Of a stretch of 64,000 nt of DNA, positions 21,201 to 30,700 are shown piece by piece (the stretch's first letter is position 1; every line of letters begins with the position of its first letter). Source of the DNA: Cynocephalus volans (taxonomy: Eukaryota > Chordata > Mammalia > Dermoptera > Cynocephalidae); NCBI RefSeq assembly GCF_027409185.1, contig NC_084462.1, forward strand, positions 23,039,577 to 23,103,576, written 5' to 3'. The notes under the pieces were generated by a model. The model was not told the DNA's origin and searched no databases. It was given only the letters and a program-made list of their open reading frames with translations. The position numbers and the translations under genes are program-made.

Positions 21201-22800
21201 TGAGGTGATGGGGAGGCATGCTCACACTGAAGGAGACCACCATGTCCTAAGGCAGCTTAGTGGTCACCTTGCCCCCCCCCAGGACAATTCATCTGAGCCT
21301 CCTCTGTGAAGCAAGCTCTCCTAAGTACTGAGACCTTAGAAATGTGGGGCTGGGGGGGGCTCACCCTGTGGCTCACTCGGGAGAGTGCGGCGCTGGGAGC
21401 GCAGCAGCGCTCCGGCCGTGGGTTCGGATCCTGTATAGGGATGGCCGCTGCGCTCGCTGGCTGAGAGCGGTGCGGGCGACGCCCAAGCCAAGGGTTGCGT
21501 TCCCCTTACCGGTCACAAACAAAGGGCAAAAGAAAAAAAATAAAAAAGAAATGTGGGGCTGGGGACCTGACAGCCTCTTGCCACAGACGCGTCACACTGC
21601 TGATTTTAAAGATGCCTCATGGCAGTCCCAGAGTCCCCAGGAGCTGTGGAGGCCAGTGGACATGCTGAGTGCTGTGATTGGGGCCCACGCAGTTGTTTGT
21701 GTCCCCCATCCCACCCCCTACCCCCATTATATCAGCCCAAGGGCTGGCTGGCAGCTGCCTGGGCCACTCATCCACATAAAAGTCACACTTGCAGAACAGA
21801 CACACTTGAAAACACAGGGACTGTGGAGCAAAGGGACTAGAACAGGCAGAAGTGCTGCGCGATGATTGAGTAGGGCCCCTCGTTGCACTCAGGAAGCGGG
21901 GACTGGGAGGGCACCAGGGGCAGTAGTTCAGGGGCGGTGCCCTCAGCTGCCTCTGGCCCTTTGTCCAGTGCTCGAGGCTGCCATTCACTTCCTATATTAT
22001 GATTCTCTTCTGCCTTTTGAGGAGTCGCAAGAATGAAGAGAAGCTATGGAAGGGCCTGGATAACCAGAGCCAGGGCAAGTCAGGGTCAGTGCTGGATTTG
22101 GCAGAGGTGACTCCTGGCTCCACTAACCCAAGTCTAACCATTGTCCCATCTCTCTGATCCTATGATCAAAACCTATCCCCAGGGCTAGCTTAGACAGGTG
22201 TGCAAGAGCCAGAAGGGAAACTTCAGGTGCAGTCCACCCTCAGTGTCCACAGCAGTGGCTCCCAGAGTTGGGGGAGGAGTCTGGTGGCTTCTGTTGTTCC
22301 CTCCCCTATCTCCTGCCAGGGACACCCAGATGTTGACTCAGAGGTAAGTGACTGGCCTACCCCACAGAGGGGCTCAGTCCCTGAACAGGCGGGTGACCTC
22401 AGGTGCCATGGGCTTCTCTTCATCCTGCCACCCACTTGTGAGAGGCCCTCCCTGGGCAGGCCCCAAGTCCCAAGCAGGTGAGGTAGGGAGCTGGGTGCTA
22501 TCAGGTCCTCTGGCCACCTTGTTCTCCCTCCCATATGCTGAGTTGCTGGCTGCAGTTTCTGCACCACTGTACCTTCTTGAGCTCCCTTCCCCTCGTGTTT
22601 GAAAGAAAATCTGCAGCACTGAGAATTCAGTCCTGTCCCCAGTCTGGTACTTGGTGGGTGCTGCCTTAGTTGAACGTTGCATTTGAAAATGGTGTTTTTG
22701 TCTCTCCTCCTTCCCCTCCTGCTGTTCCCAGTGTGGTGAGAAAGGACACTACGCCAACAGATGCACCAAAGGGCACTTGGCCTTTCTCAGTGGACAGTGA
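9174..22800 (+). CDS. CPSF4: CPSF4 (CPSF30), cleavage and polyadenylation specificity factor 30 kDa subunit
   Basis: Nuclear subunit of CPSF. With WDR33 it recognises the AAUAAA signal in pre-mRNA, and it is also the host target of influenza NS1 (family knowledge). Eight coding exons (9174-9276, 11819-11869, 13655-13807, 15925-16020, 16399-16492, 17709-17781, 19421-19591, 22732-22800) sum to 810 bp, exactly 269 codons plus TGA, the length of the main human isoform. All introns are GT-AG. The protein has five CCCH zinc fingers (residues about 41-170; for example [19 protein letters not shown]), a Ser/Gln-rich linker, and a C-terminal CCHC knuckle [14 protein letters not shown]. Against human as I recall it there are only about two changes (PPTK for PPAK, QRAPQ for QRTPQ). 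The start has a strong GCC-rich Kozak context. The gene is divergent from PTCD1 and convergent with ATP5MF. Confidence 0.97.
9277..11818 (+). other. CPSF4 intron 1
   Basis: Mostly unique sequence. A MIR-like stretch lies at about 9960-10080 and a poly-T run near 11659-11680. No other coding signal is visible. Confidence 0.65.
11819..11869 (+). CDS. CPSF4: CPSF4 coding exon 2
   Basis: 51 bp after the acceptor ttctacag; donor GTAAGA. Encodes (K)[16 protein letters not shown], the first half of zinc finger 1. Confidence 0.96.
12653..12815 (-). mobile_element. hAT-type non-autonomous DNA transposon
   Basis: Inverted copies of the motif agtagccactagctacatgt and agtagccacatgtggctagc flank an AT-rich core (aaatttaaattaact). 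It has the same end type as the element at 7400-7722, in a shorter form. Confidence 0.6.
13015..13142 (+). mobile_element. Young tRNA-derived SINE, partially deleted dimer, perfect 16-bp TSD
   Basis: A full tRNA-like monomer with A-box-like gtggcgcactcggtagcg and B-box ggttcggatcc is followed by a shortened second unit (gaccggtgcactccctggct...gccggtcac) lacking the anticodon-arm region, then an A-tail. Both flanks read AGAAGGCACACCTCTC (12999-13014 and 13143-13158), identical over 16 bp, so the insertion is recent. Confidence 0.9.
13655..13807 (+). CDS. CPSF4: CPSF4 coding exon 3
   Basis: 153 bp, acceptor gtggcag and donor GTAAGA. Completes finger 1 (GGMCPFRH), holds all of finger 2 ([19 protein letters not shown]) and begins finger 3 (CYFYSKFG). 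Confidence 0.97.
13808..15924 (+). other. CPSF4 intron 3
   Basis: It holds the tRNA-Gly half retropseudogene (13891-13958), an L2-like stretch (about 14970-15330) and an A-run near 15553-15570. No exon beyond those of CPSF4 is supported. Confidence 0.6.
13891..13958 (+). pseudogene. Tailless retropseudogene of the 5' half of tRNA-Gly(TCC), with TSD
   Basis: Positions 13909-13944 match the first 36 nt of mammalian tRNA-Gly(TCC) as I recall it, base for base (GCGTTGGTGGTATAGTGGTG, then agcatagctgccttcc). The match stops within the anticodon. The segment is flanked by a perfect 15-bp direct repeat CAGCTGGCTCTTCAG (13891-13905 and 13944-13958). There is no 3' half, no CCA and no poly-A tail. Three extra bases (agc, 13906-13908) lie between the left repeat and the tRNA start. 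The structure fits L1-mediated insertion of a tRNA half cleaved at the anticodon loop. It is not a functional tRNA because the TΨC arm and acceptor 3' strand are absent. Confidence 0.88.
15925..16020 (+). CDS. CPSF4: CPSF4 coding exon 4
   Basis: 96 bp, acceptor ccctgcag and donor GTAGGT. Completes finger 3 ([11 protein letters not shown]) and begins finger 4 ([11 protein letters not shown]). Confidence 0.97.
16399..16492 (+). CDS. CPSF4: CPSF4 coding exon 5
   Basis: 94 bp, acceptor ctttgcag and donor GTGAGT. Completes finger 4 (GPLCRHRH) and contains finger 5 ([19 protein letters not shown]). Confidence 0.97.
16493..17708 (+). other. CPSF4 intron 5
   Basis: GC-rich intronic sequence; no repeat or gene recognised. 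Intron 4 (16021-16398) is likewise featureless. Confidence 0.6.
17709..17781 (+). CDS. CPSF4: CPSF4 coding exon 6
   Basis: 73 bp encoding [18 protein letters not shown]...TK, the Pro/Gln-rich start of the linker. Acceptor gtgaccag, donor GTACCG. Ends in phase 0 after Lys. Confidence 0.96.
17782..19420 (+). other. CPSF4 intron 6
   Basis: GC-rich. A MIR-like patch (gaaactgagatgcctagagg, near 18260-18310) and the candidate 65-bp exon at 19056-19120 are the only notable items. Confidence 0.6.
19056..19120 (+). other. Candidate alternative (frame-shifting) exon in CPSF4 intron 6
   Basis: 65 bp open segment between a pyrimidine-rich tract ending gtgtag (19050-19055) and a near-consensus donor AA|GTAAGG (19121-19126). 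Read from the phase-0 end of exon 6 it would add about 21 residues ([20 protein letters not shown]...). Because 65 is not a multiple of 3, exon 7 would be read out of frame to a TGA at 19458-19460, more than 130 nt before the last junction. Inclusion would therefore be expected to trigger nonsense-mediated decay. This is inferred from splice-site quality only; it may be an unused decoy. Confidence 0.4.
19421..19591 (+). CDS. CPSF4: CPSF4 coding exon 7
   Basis: 171 bp (57 codons, phase 0 at both ends), acceptor ctctttccag, donor GTGAGT. Encodes the Ser/Asn/Gln-rich linker and the first half of the CCHC knuckle (CYK). A second usable acceptor, cccaatcag, ends at 19495; using it removes 75 nt (25 residues, 191-215), matching the shorter human isoform as I recall it. 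Confidence 0.96.
20420..20960 (-). mobile_element. Old L1-like fragment
   Basis: The pattern 'cagtggctgcataatatcaa ... ccacaatttaccagttc ... ttagtttttgctactaat' is the degraded antisense 3' region seen in old L1 copies. No ORF is retained. Confidence 0.5.
21064..21079 (+). repeat. Poly-G run
   Basis: Sixteen consecutive G after tgc. Length may be unreliable in raw sequence. Confidence 0.8.
21356..21546 (+). mobile_element. Dimeric tRNA-derived SINE, perfect 18-bp TSD
   Basis: First unit ctcaccctgtggctcactcg...ggttcggatcc, second unit gatggccgctgcgctcgctg...caagggttgcg, then an A-rich tail. Flanks AGAAATGTGGGGCTGGGG at 21338-21355 and 21547-21564 are identical over 18 bp, indicating a recent insertion. 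Confidence 0.9.
22732..22800 (+). CDS. CPSF4: CPSF4 coding exon 8 and stop
   Basis: Acceptor gctgttcccag. Encodes [20 protein letters not shown], then GQ and TGA at 22798-22800, completing the zinc knuckle. Confidence 0.97.
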   Translation, partial: CGEKGHYANRCTKGHLAFLSGQ

Positions 22801-23680
22801 CAGCAGCTGGAGTCAGCTCAGAACAGCCCGAGGGGCCCTGTTGTTGGGAGCGTGCATTTAACTGTTCAGTGCAGTGCTGGTGCGACTCTAGCAGCTAGAG
22901 CTGGCAGGCAGGCATGCTGCTGGGGCTCATCGTTCTGAGGGGCCACGTCTGTTAGCTTCCTATTATTTTGCTGTAATCTTCTTTTAGAAAGGGACACATA
23001 CTCCAGTTGGGTCCCTCAGGTCGACATCATGTTTGTCTAGGCATCAGTGCCTCCTTTCTGGAACTCCCCACACACTGGCCCTCTGGGGAGGGAAGGAAGT
23101 TGCTGGGGAAGGGCCTGTGTCTCACAGTTCTGTGTGGAAGATGGCCTTTCCCCTCGGGGCCTCATTAAACCCCAGTTCTTGGTGCCCCAGGGACTGGTGT
23201 ATCATTCAAAGCTGCGACCCTCCCTGTCCTGCTGAATCCTGAAGCTGTGCCTACCAATGTGATCTGAACAAGGAGCCCTTCATGGCAAACTCAAGTGCAC
23301 TCATTGCCTCAGCCTGGTGCTGCTCCAAGGTGGCAGCAGCTGAGGAGGGGTGCAGGGCTCTCACATTTGAGGTTCTCTTTTTCCTCTGGGCTTCTTTCCT
23401 CTTGGGGAACCTGCCTGACAGTGTTTAAAGTATACCTTCAGCTGGAGCTGCAGACCACCCTTTAAATAGATGGCCCCGTTCATCTGTACCTGCTTCCTGC
23501 CCATTGAGCATCTATACTGTCACTCAAGACACCTGTGGTGTGCAGAGGAGACAACCCTGTCCCTGAGCCTGGAAAATGTGAAACTGTCACCTTGCAACCT
23601 GCTGGGCAAGTGGGCCTATCCAAGTTGAATTACAAGAACAATTTTTATGAAGTTGATTAAAGCTTGTTTTTTAAGCTGTG
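22801..23680 (+). terminator. CPSF4: CPSF4 3' UTR and polyadenylation region
   Basis: About 0.86 kb from the stop codon to a variant poly(A) signal ATTAAA (23656-23661), followed by a T/GT-rich element (gcttgttttttaagctgtgtc). No nearer canonical AATAAA fits as well. Cleavage is probably near 23675; the exact site is not visible. Confidence 0.7.
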
Positions 23681-24589
23681 TCTCTTACTTAAGGGACTCC
23701 ATGCCAAGGAGGAGACACTTGAGCTGGCTGCACTAGCTGCCTGGCATGCAGCTGTGATATTGGTGCCTTTTTTACCCCTTTCTAACAAATGTGACTCTCA
23801 CAGAGGGAAGTGATACTGCTGAGAAAGGCCTTTGTATGGCAGCTGGTCAAGTCTGGGAGCTTGACCTTTGGAGCAGCCAGGTGGCAGGTCTCCTTACCTC
23901 ACTCATCTCAAACATTGGATGACACCTATTCATTCCAATTCAGATCTAGGGGACACTGGGCGCAGCCCTCTACCCTGTACGCTCTGTGCAGTGTGCATGC
24001 TCATCATACAGTCCTTGACAAGGAACTGGTGCTGCCTCATGCCAACTGCAGTATTTGGCTGAATACATTTCATGGAGAGGAAGGAAGGGGGTGTTGGACA
24101 AAGGGGCAGTGACCTTGCAGCAGGTTCGTGCCTTTAGCCTCTTGCTAGTGAAGCCTCCTCACCAGGAAGACCACACTACCTGAGGGCTCTCCAGACAGTG
24201 TTAGGTTTTGCCTTGCAGTTTCTAATGCCCCAAAGGTAATGAAGAAAAATGGGGGAGGGGAAGACATTCAGGCCATCCAAAAATCCTCTGCTTAGAGCCA
24301 CAGGATGGCCAGGACTGGGGTCTGGCATTCTTAGGAACACAGGGCCTCTACTTTATAAGCAGAGTGTCAAAAGGCCAAAGTGCCTTGGAATACTCAGGCA
24401 GGGAGCAGACCTCTGGACAGTGTTGACTCCAGGTGACACTGCCCCCTAGTGAGCTGGAACAGGATCTAAGTGGTGGTTTGGGAAGCCCACTGAGGCTTCA
24501 AGGGTTCAAAGCCCTGGGCTGTCTGACAATCTCATCCCCAACTCGTGCAGTGGAAGCCCCTAGAGCGCAGGACAGTGGCTACATCGGGC
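23681..24589. other. Intergenic gap between convergent CPSF4 and ATP5MF 3' ends
   Basis: About 0.9 kb with no recognised gene or repeat. The two genes converge here, so some overlap of 3' ends is possible. Confidence 0.6.
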
Positions 24590-24737
24590 AAGCAGTGCAC
24601 TGTTTCCATCTTTTATTGGGCATTAATTCTCAATTAGGATTTGAAAGTATTCAGCAATGACTGACTTCCTCACGGAGGGGTGCAGGCCAAGGAGGTCATG
24701 GTCAGGAGTGCAGAGCGCCCTCCACACTGGTCCCTCT
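24590..24737 (-). terminator. ATP5MF: ATP5MF 3' UTR and poly(A) signal
   Basis: Short 3' UTR of about 140 nt with a canonical AATAAA on the minus strand (24617-24612), about 120 nt after the stop. Cleavage is expected near 24590-24600. Confidence 0.8.
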
Positions 24738-24766
24738 TCAGTGGTACTTGCGTCGCCGCTCATGCT
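24738..24766 (-). CDS. ATP5MF: ATP5MF coding exon 4 and stop
   Basis: 29 bp after acceptor gacttcag, encoding (K)HERRRKYH and TGA (24740-24738). Too short for an ORF scan, but its phase and the conserved basic C-terminus fit. Confidence 0.95.
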
Positions 24767-27700
24767 CTGAAGTCAGGAAGGCAAAACAGTAAGTTTCTTA
24801 AAAGCTGTTATAGGGAAAGCATGAGATGACAGGGACGGCAGCAGAATATAATCACACAAAGCCTTCCTTAGAATTCCTTTCAGGAGATGACCCAGAACCT
24901 GCTTGCTAGTGTCTTAGCAGAATCCACAGACCTGAGGGCACAAAGGGACCTCAGAAGCCAACATGCCACCTGGCCAGCCTCTTCGTTTCCAGAAGAAACA
25001 CTCACTCAGACAAACAGCCTCAAATAGCCCCTCCTTCAGAGGCAGGGTCACCCTGGTGCAGCAGACTGGCAGGGGGCTGGATGCTATCAGAAACAGTCCA
25101 TGAAACCCAGTCAGAGGCTGCCACTGACAATTCCCAGCATCTCCCACCAGACAAGCTCCTCTTGGGCCTCAGGGCCAGGAACAGCACTGCACAGACACCG
25201 GATTATAGCACTCAACCTATTTCCCTCTTCGCATTGGCTACTAAGATCAAGCCAAATTTTAGCAGAGCCTGCAGAATCTTATTGAATGCTTCCTAAATGC
25301 TACCTTTTACTCTAGCTTCATCTCGATTTTCCCATGTTCTCTGACAGTTTTCTCATTTAAAACAATATCCCATGTACTGTATTTGGTTAAGTAGCCCCAA
25401 TTCTTTTAGGTGGAAATGTAGGCAAGGAACATACCAAAGTTCCCTCAGCTCACAGGAGAAGGTGGACTGCTGCTCTATCTAACAAAGTGAGCCAGTACCA
25501 CCCTCTTCTGGGAAACTAAAGGCAAGAAAACCCAAGAGGCACTCACTGAGTTCCTTGTAAGAAAGGCAGTAGCTGAAAAGTACGTAACACGCCAGCACCA
25601 TGGAAAGCCCAGCGACACCCCCTTTCTTCACATTGATGTACTTGTTGTAATACCGGTAGTAACCTGCAAACAGAAGAGGTGCTCAATGCCCTGATCTGCT
25701 GTGAATGCTTCAGAGTGCTCAACTGAGTCTGGTTGAAATTCAGGGACCCCATCCTGCTGTGGCTCTTTAAGCCACTCACCCTAATTCACTAGTGGACCAA
25801 GGTGAAAAGTACAAATGCCCTGTAGGGTCTCCAGTTCTAGAGCTAGGCCCACCTTGACTCTGCTTCTACCCTTTGCCCTTGATCTTGTAGACCTGGCTCA
25901 GCTTGTCAGCCTTTGATATTACCTCAATTCCAGCTCAGAGGATCCCCTTACCCTAATTCTGATCCAGACTCCAACCCCCAATAAGGGCCACTTGGCCATG
26001 GCCAGCTGAGCCCTTGGGGATAAGGAAGGCTTCTGTGCCTTCATCTCTTCACTGGGTGCCTAGGCATGTGCAGACACATGCACCCACCAGGGAGGAAACA
26101 AGCATTAGTCTCTGCCCTCTTAGGGCTCAAAGCCTAGTTGATGAAGAAGTAAATGATGACAGATATAACATATAGTTTAAAGTAGTGAGGGATGCCATGA
26201 AGGAGCTGGACAGGGAGCTTCAAGCACAAACAGGCCACATTCACCTCCCCTGAGGAGTCTCAGGACTGCTGTAACTAGGTGTGGGGAAAGGGCAGAGGAT
26301 TCTGTTCTAACCTGAGGGCAAAACTGAAGGAAAGGCCTTAGGGCAGGAGGAAACTGCACATAAAAGACAGCCACAGGGCAGCCACTATTAGAGAAACAGA
26401 AGGAGGGGGCCCCCTAGGAGACCTCACAGGACCCCTGGGATTATCTGGGTCTTTATTTCTGAAATGATGGGTTACACAGGATGGATATGACTAGTCATGC
26501 ACTTTTTAAATGCACAGATCTGAAGAATAGGCCACTTCAAATATCTGTCTTGGAAGTCCTGGCAGGGAGATAAGCGTTTCATTACAGACTGATGTCCACT
26601 ATGGTTCAAACTTATTTTCCTCTTAAAGAAGTATTAGGATGTGAAAATGCTCATAGACATTTCTTTAAGATAGAGGCAGAGGTACTGATTCCAAACAATA
26701 GAAAACATTTTCTTGGCTGAAATATCTCACAGCCAGCCTTTGATTGGGCCAAACAAATATGGAAATTCAAGGGCTAACAACTCCTCCCTGCCCTTCCTAC
26801 ATAATTTAAAGGCATAACTAAATGCCTTTATTGCTGAAATTAATTCATGGGAAAAAGAGACCTAAGACCAGAAATCTGCTTTTGTTTACACACAACCATA
26901 AGGTTCTGACCTCTTTGAAAGGCTCCAGCAATGCCTTTTGGGGAAAAATCCCGCATCAATATCCAGCTTGGCAGCTCCCCTAGTTTGACATCCATGAGTT
27001 TCTTCTCCTTCACTGGTACTGAAAAGGAAGAGTGAAAAAAGACACCCACTAAATAACCTCCCAATAATACAAGCGGCAGCCTTTTATGTCACTACTTCAA
27101 CTATTCAATAAGAGTGCATAATGTAAGTACACAGAAGCTGAACATAAATAATATTATGAATAGATACATTGCATCAAATCCACTATTTTAAGCCTGAGTC
27201 TGTATAATGGCAGAACTGCTACAGTGGCAGCTTTAGTACACAACGAGATGTCTGAATAACAGCTTGCTGGGAATAACTCTAAAACAGACAGCTAAAGGCA
27301 CTGAGGAAGCAAGCAATAAAGTGGAGGGCAGAAGAGATTACTGCAAAACTAACATTTACTTTACATATATTAGCTTATTTAATCTTTACAAGCAGTTGAT
27401 GCCTTTACCTTATGGGGGAAGGGGAATAAATTCAGAGGTTAGGCAACTTGGTCAAGGTCACACACACCTCATGGAGGAAGGACTGCCCCTTTGTTCCTGA
27501 AGCCAATCTGAGGGTGGCCTGTCCAAACCCTGGGCAACTGTGGCATGAGAGGAGGTGTGGAAGGGACAGCAGTTTGAAGTGCCTATAAGTGTCTCACTGT
27601 GACTGGATGCACCCGTTTATTAATGAAGGGCTTCGAGGAGCACCTGGGTTGACACAGCTGCCAACCTCCCCAGATATGCCAGCTCGAGTAAGTTCAATAA

Positions 27701-30700
27701 AAGGAAACAAAGGACTTTCCACCTCAAGCATTTCCTGGGACCACAGAGGTCAACAATTTCCAGAAGTAGAAATAAGAGACAATATATTCCAAGAAGTCAA
27801 ATGACTTAGTAAAAACCATCCCAAATGATTCAACAGGACCCAGACCATATTCCAACGAGAGTTTGAGGACAAAGAACAGGAAGGGCTCCTGGTTGAGCCA
27901 TACTGTATTCATCTCTGGGCCCAAGAGGAAAATAGGGAGGGCTTGAGAGGGGTGGACCTGTGAGTGTCAAGGAGATGTTCATATGGAGGGAATGGGCTTC
28001 TCCTGTTCTTCCTGCAAAGATCAATTTTAAAAAGCTTTTAGCAGGTGTCTTCTTTAGGGCAAGGAGTCAAGGACCACTGTCCCTTCTTAAAGATGACTAA
28101 CCACAGAAGGAGCTAAACTAAATCACTCCAAGGCTTCTTTTCCATTTTGGGATCCAAGGAAAGACTAAGGCTCCTTCAGGACCAGCCTTAAGAGTCCACT
28201 AAGGGGGATCCTACAAGTCTCCTGACATCTCTCAAGAACAGCAAGGGCTTTTGGGCCATTAACATAAATGCAAGGCTAATGGCCAGCTTTTAATCTGCTC
28301 TGGGTCATCTGGAGAACCAGGCCCATGGCCTCATAAGTGTCAAGACTGAGTGCTTCTCCACAGGCCACAAGTGACAGATGGAGGCATAAACCTGTGACTT
28401 CCATGCATGGCTTAAGGGACACCATTTAGGCTGCCTGCCCCAAACTGGCCCTAACCTTCCATCTAGCCTCACCCAACAAATATGGAGCACCTACTGTATG
28501 CCAAGCAGTGTGCTAAGCACTGTGGATACAGGACAGACCACAGAGGAAAACCCTGCTCTCAAGGAGCTAACATTCTACTTGTCGAACAATGATCTATCCT
28601 ACCCATCTTCCCTGCTCCCCGCATTTCAGCCAAGGCCCTGTTGTTCATATACAACAGGATTATTCTCACCTGAGGGCATTTGCAGAGCCCCTAGATCATC
28701 ACTGGGCTATCTCATGCCTTCTCAGAGGCCTCCTTCCCTGCCTGCCCTATCTCAAATAAGCACCACCACTTCCTATATAACCATTGAGCTCCAGCTTCCT
28801 TACCTGTGAAATGGCTTAGTCCAAGGATTAAATGAGAACTGATGTAAAGGCATTTGGAACGGTGCTTGGAACACTGTAAACTGTTGTTATTACTATTGAA
28901 ATCTAAGGTCTATGTGAAACATTAAAAAAAAAAAAAAAAAAGAAAGGGAGTTGAGAAAGAAATGGTTGCCAGATATGCACTTTTTTGTTTCATTTAAGAG
29001 ATGTCTTATCATCTTTTATTTTTAGAAATAAATATTCCTTAGCCCTTTTAAAAAGAAAAAAAAGGAAAGAAATGATACGTAACTGGACTTCAGCAGGTGT
29101 CCTCTTCAGGGAACCTGGTACATGACAGACTGTCAGTAATGGTTGTGGAACAACCATAGGTTCTTGAGAGGGTAAGTGATTTTATGACTTGAAGAAGCAA
29201 ACTGTCCACTTACTATGGACTTTAATTTTTAAGCATAAAAGACTTCAGTGGTTAACCATATCCTTTACTTCTTTTACAAACAGAAAACTGATTAGTTAGG
29301 GAATATTTATAAAATGTGAGATAGTCTCACATATTCCCCCCAAAAAAGTGAATTTCATGATATGCTCCAAATCTCTATTGGTTGGTAATGATAGTACCCA
29401 TCTTGGTATGACCTATACCAAGAATGACCTATACCCTTCTCTGTCACCTTGCCTGTGCTAGTCCTAGAAAAGTTTAAGAAGCACACATCTTACATCCAGT
29501 TTTGTCTTCACTTGGAACAGCAGGCTTTTAGTGCAAGGGAAACTTTCTTTTTGAATAAGAACATAATCAGTATTTTTGCCGCACTCTTGCCTGCAGTGAG
29601 GAACACAAGCATATCATTCTAAAACCAACCGACATGGTAATGTGGTGGAGCGTGGGTAATGAATGTACAGATGGAACTACGTGGCAGAAGTTGTTAACCC
29701 CTGAAGCTGGGTAATGAGTACAAAGCATTCATCACATTATTGTTTCTTTTGTGTTTGAAATCTTCCCTAATCAAATGTTTCAAAATGCTTTTAAAATAGA
29801 ACTATGTTGCAGGAGATGACCAAAGAAAAACAATATTTTAAATCAAAGTATTTTTGACTGGCATTAGACAGCTGACTCAAAAAACAAAACAAAACAAAAA
29901 AGCCAGGTTTCTCTGGGCCCAATGAAGCTATTTTTTCACATTCACATAAACTATGTAAACATACTCTGCATTCTCCTGTCCATGTTCAGAGGTGGGCATG
30001 GTGCCTGGTACATCACAGGAAAAAAAGGCCAACAATTTAAAATTTATTTTTCTACCTATTTATATTCCTGCACTATGAGTGTTTCCTTAAACAAAATTAA
30101 GAAATGTATAAGCAAAGAAAAAATACATCCCTAAGGAGAGCCAAGAACAGCACCATCACAAGATTCCAAGGGACCACTGATTCATGAGAAGTGCATCTTC
30201 CCTTATACCAAGAACTTCTCTTTCAGTGAAAGACAAAGGTCTTAATCCTTGGCAGCCACATTAGAGCCCCTCCCCCAACACTGCTCGGCAGTGCATGAAC
30301 ATCCACCTGTAATCACTGCCTCACATAAGAGATGCAGTAGAGTACAGTGACACATAGAACAGAGTCTGGGGTCAAGTATTCTGGCGTTAGTGCCACTTTG
30401 TAGCTGTGTGCCCTTGGGCAAGTTACTGCTCTGTGTCTCAGTTTCCTCATTTGTAAAATAAGGGTAATAATAGTACCCACTTTGGTTCTTGGATCTAGCT
30501 ACTATGTAAATGAGAACTATTATCATTCTGCCTGATTGTGAACTACATGAAGGTGGGAACATCTCCACAGTTCCTGGTACAGACAGACTCTCAGAAATGG
30601 TTGTGGAACAACCACAGGTTCTTGAAAAGGTAGGTGATTTTATGACTTGAAGAAGCATACTGTTCACTTCTTCTGGAGCTGCATGGAAATGTGAAGTGTC

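Larger units (their letters stand above)
19592..22731 (+). other. CPSF4 intron 7
   Basis: It includes an old L1-like fragment (about 20420-20960), a 16-base G run (21064-21079) and a dimeric SINE (21356-21546). The remainder has no gene signal. Confidence 0.6.

Noticed and set aside
21344-21865. A 173-codon ORF
   Set aside because: It starts inside the dimeric SINE and has no protein similarity.
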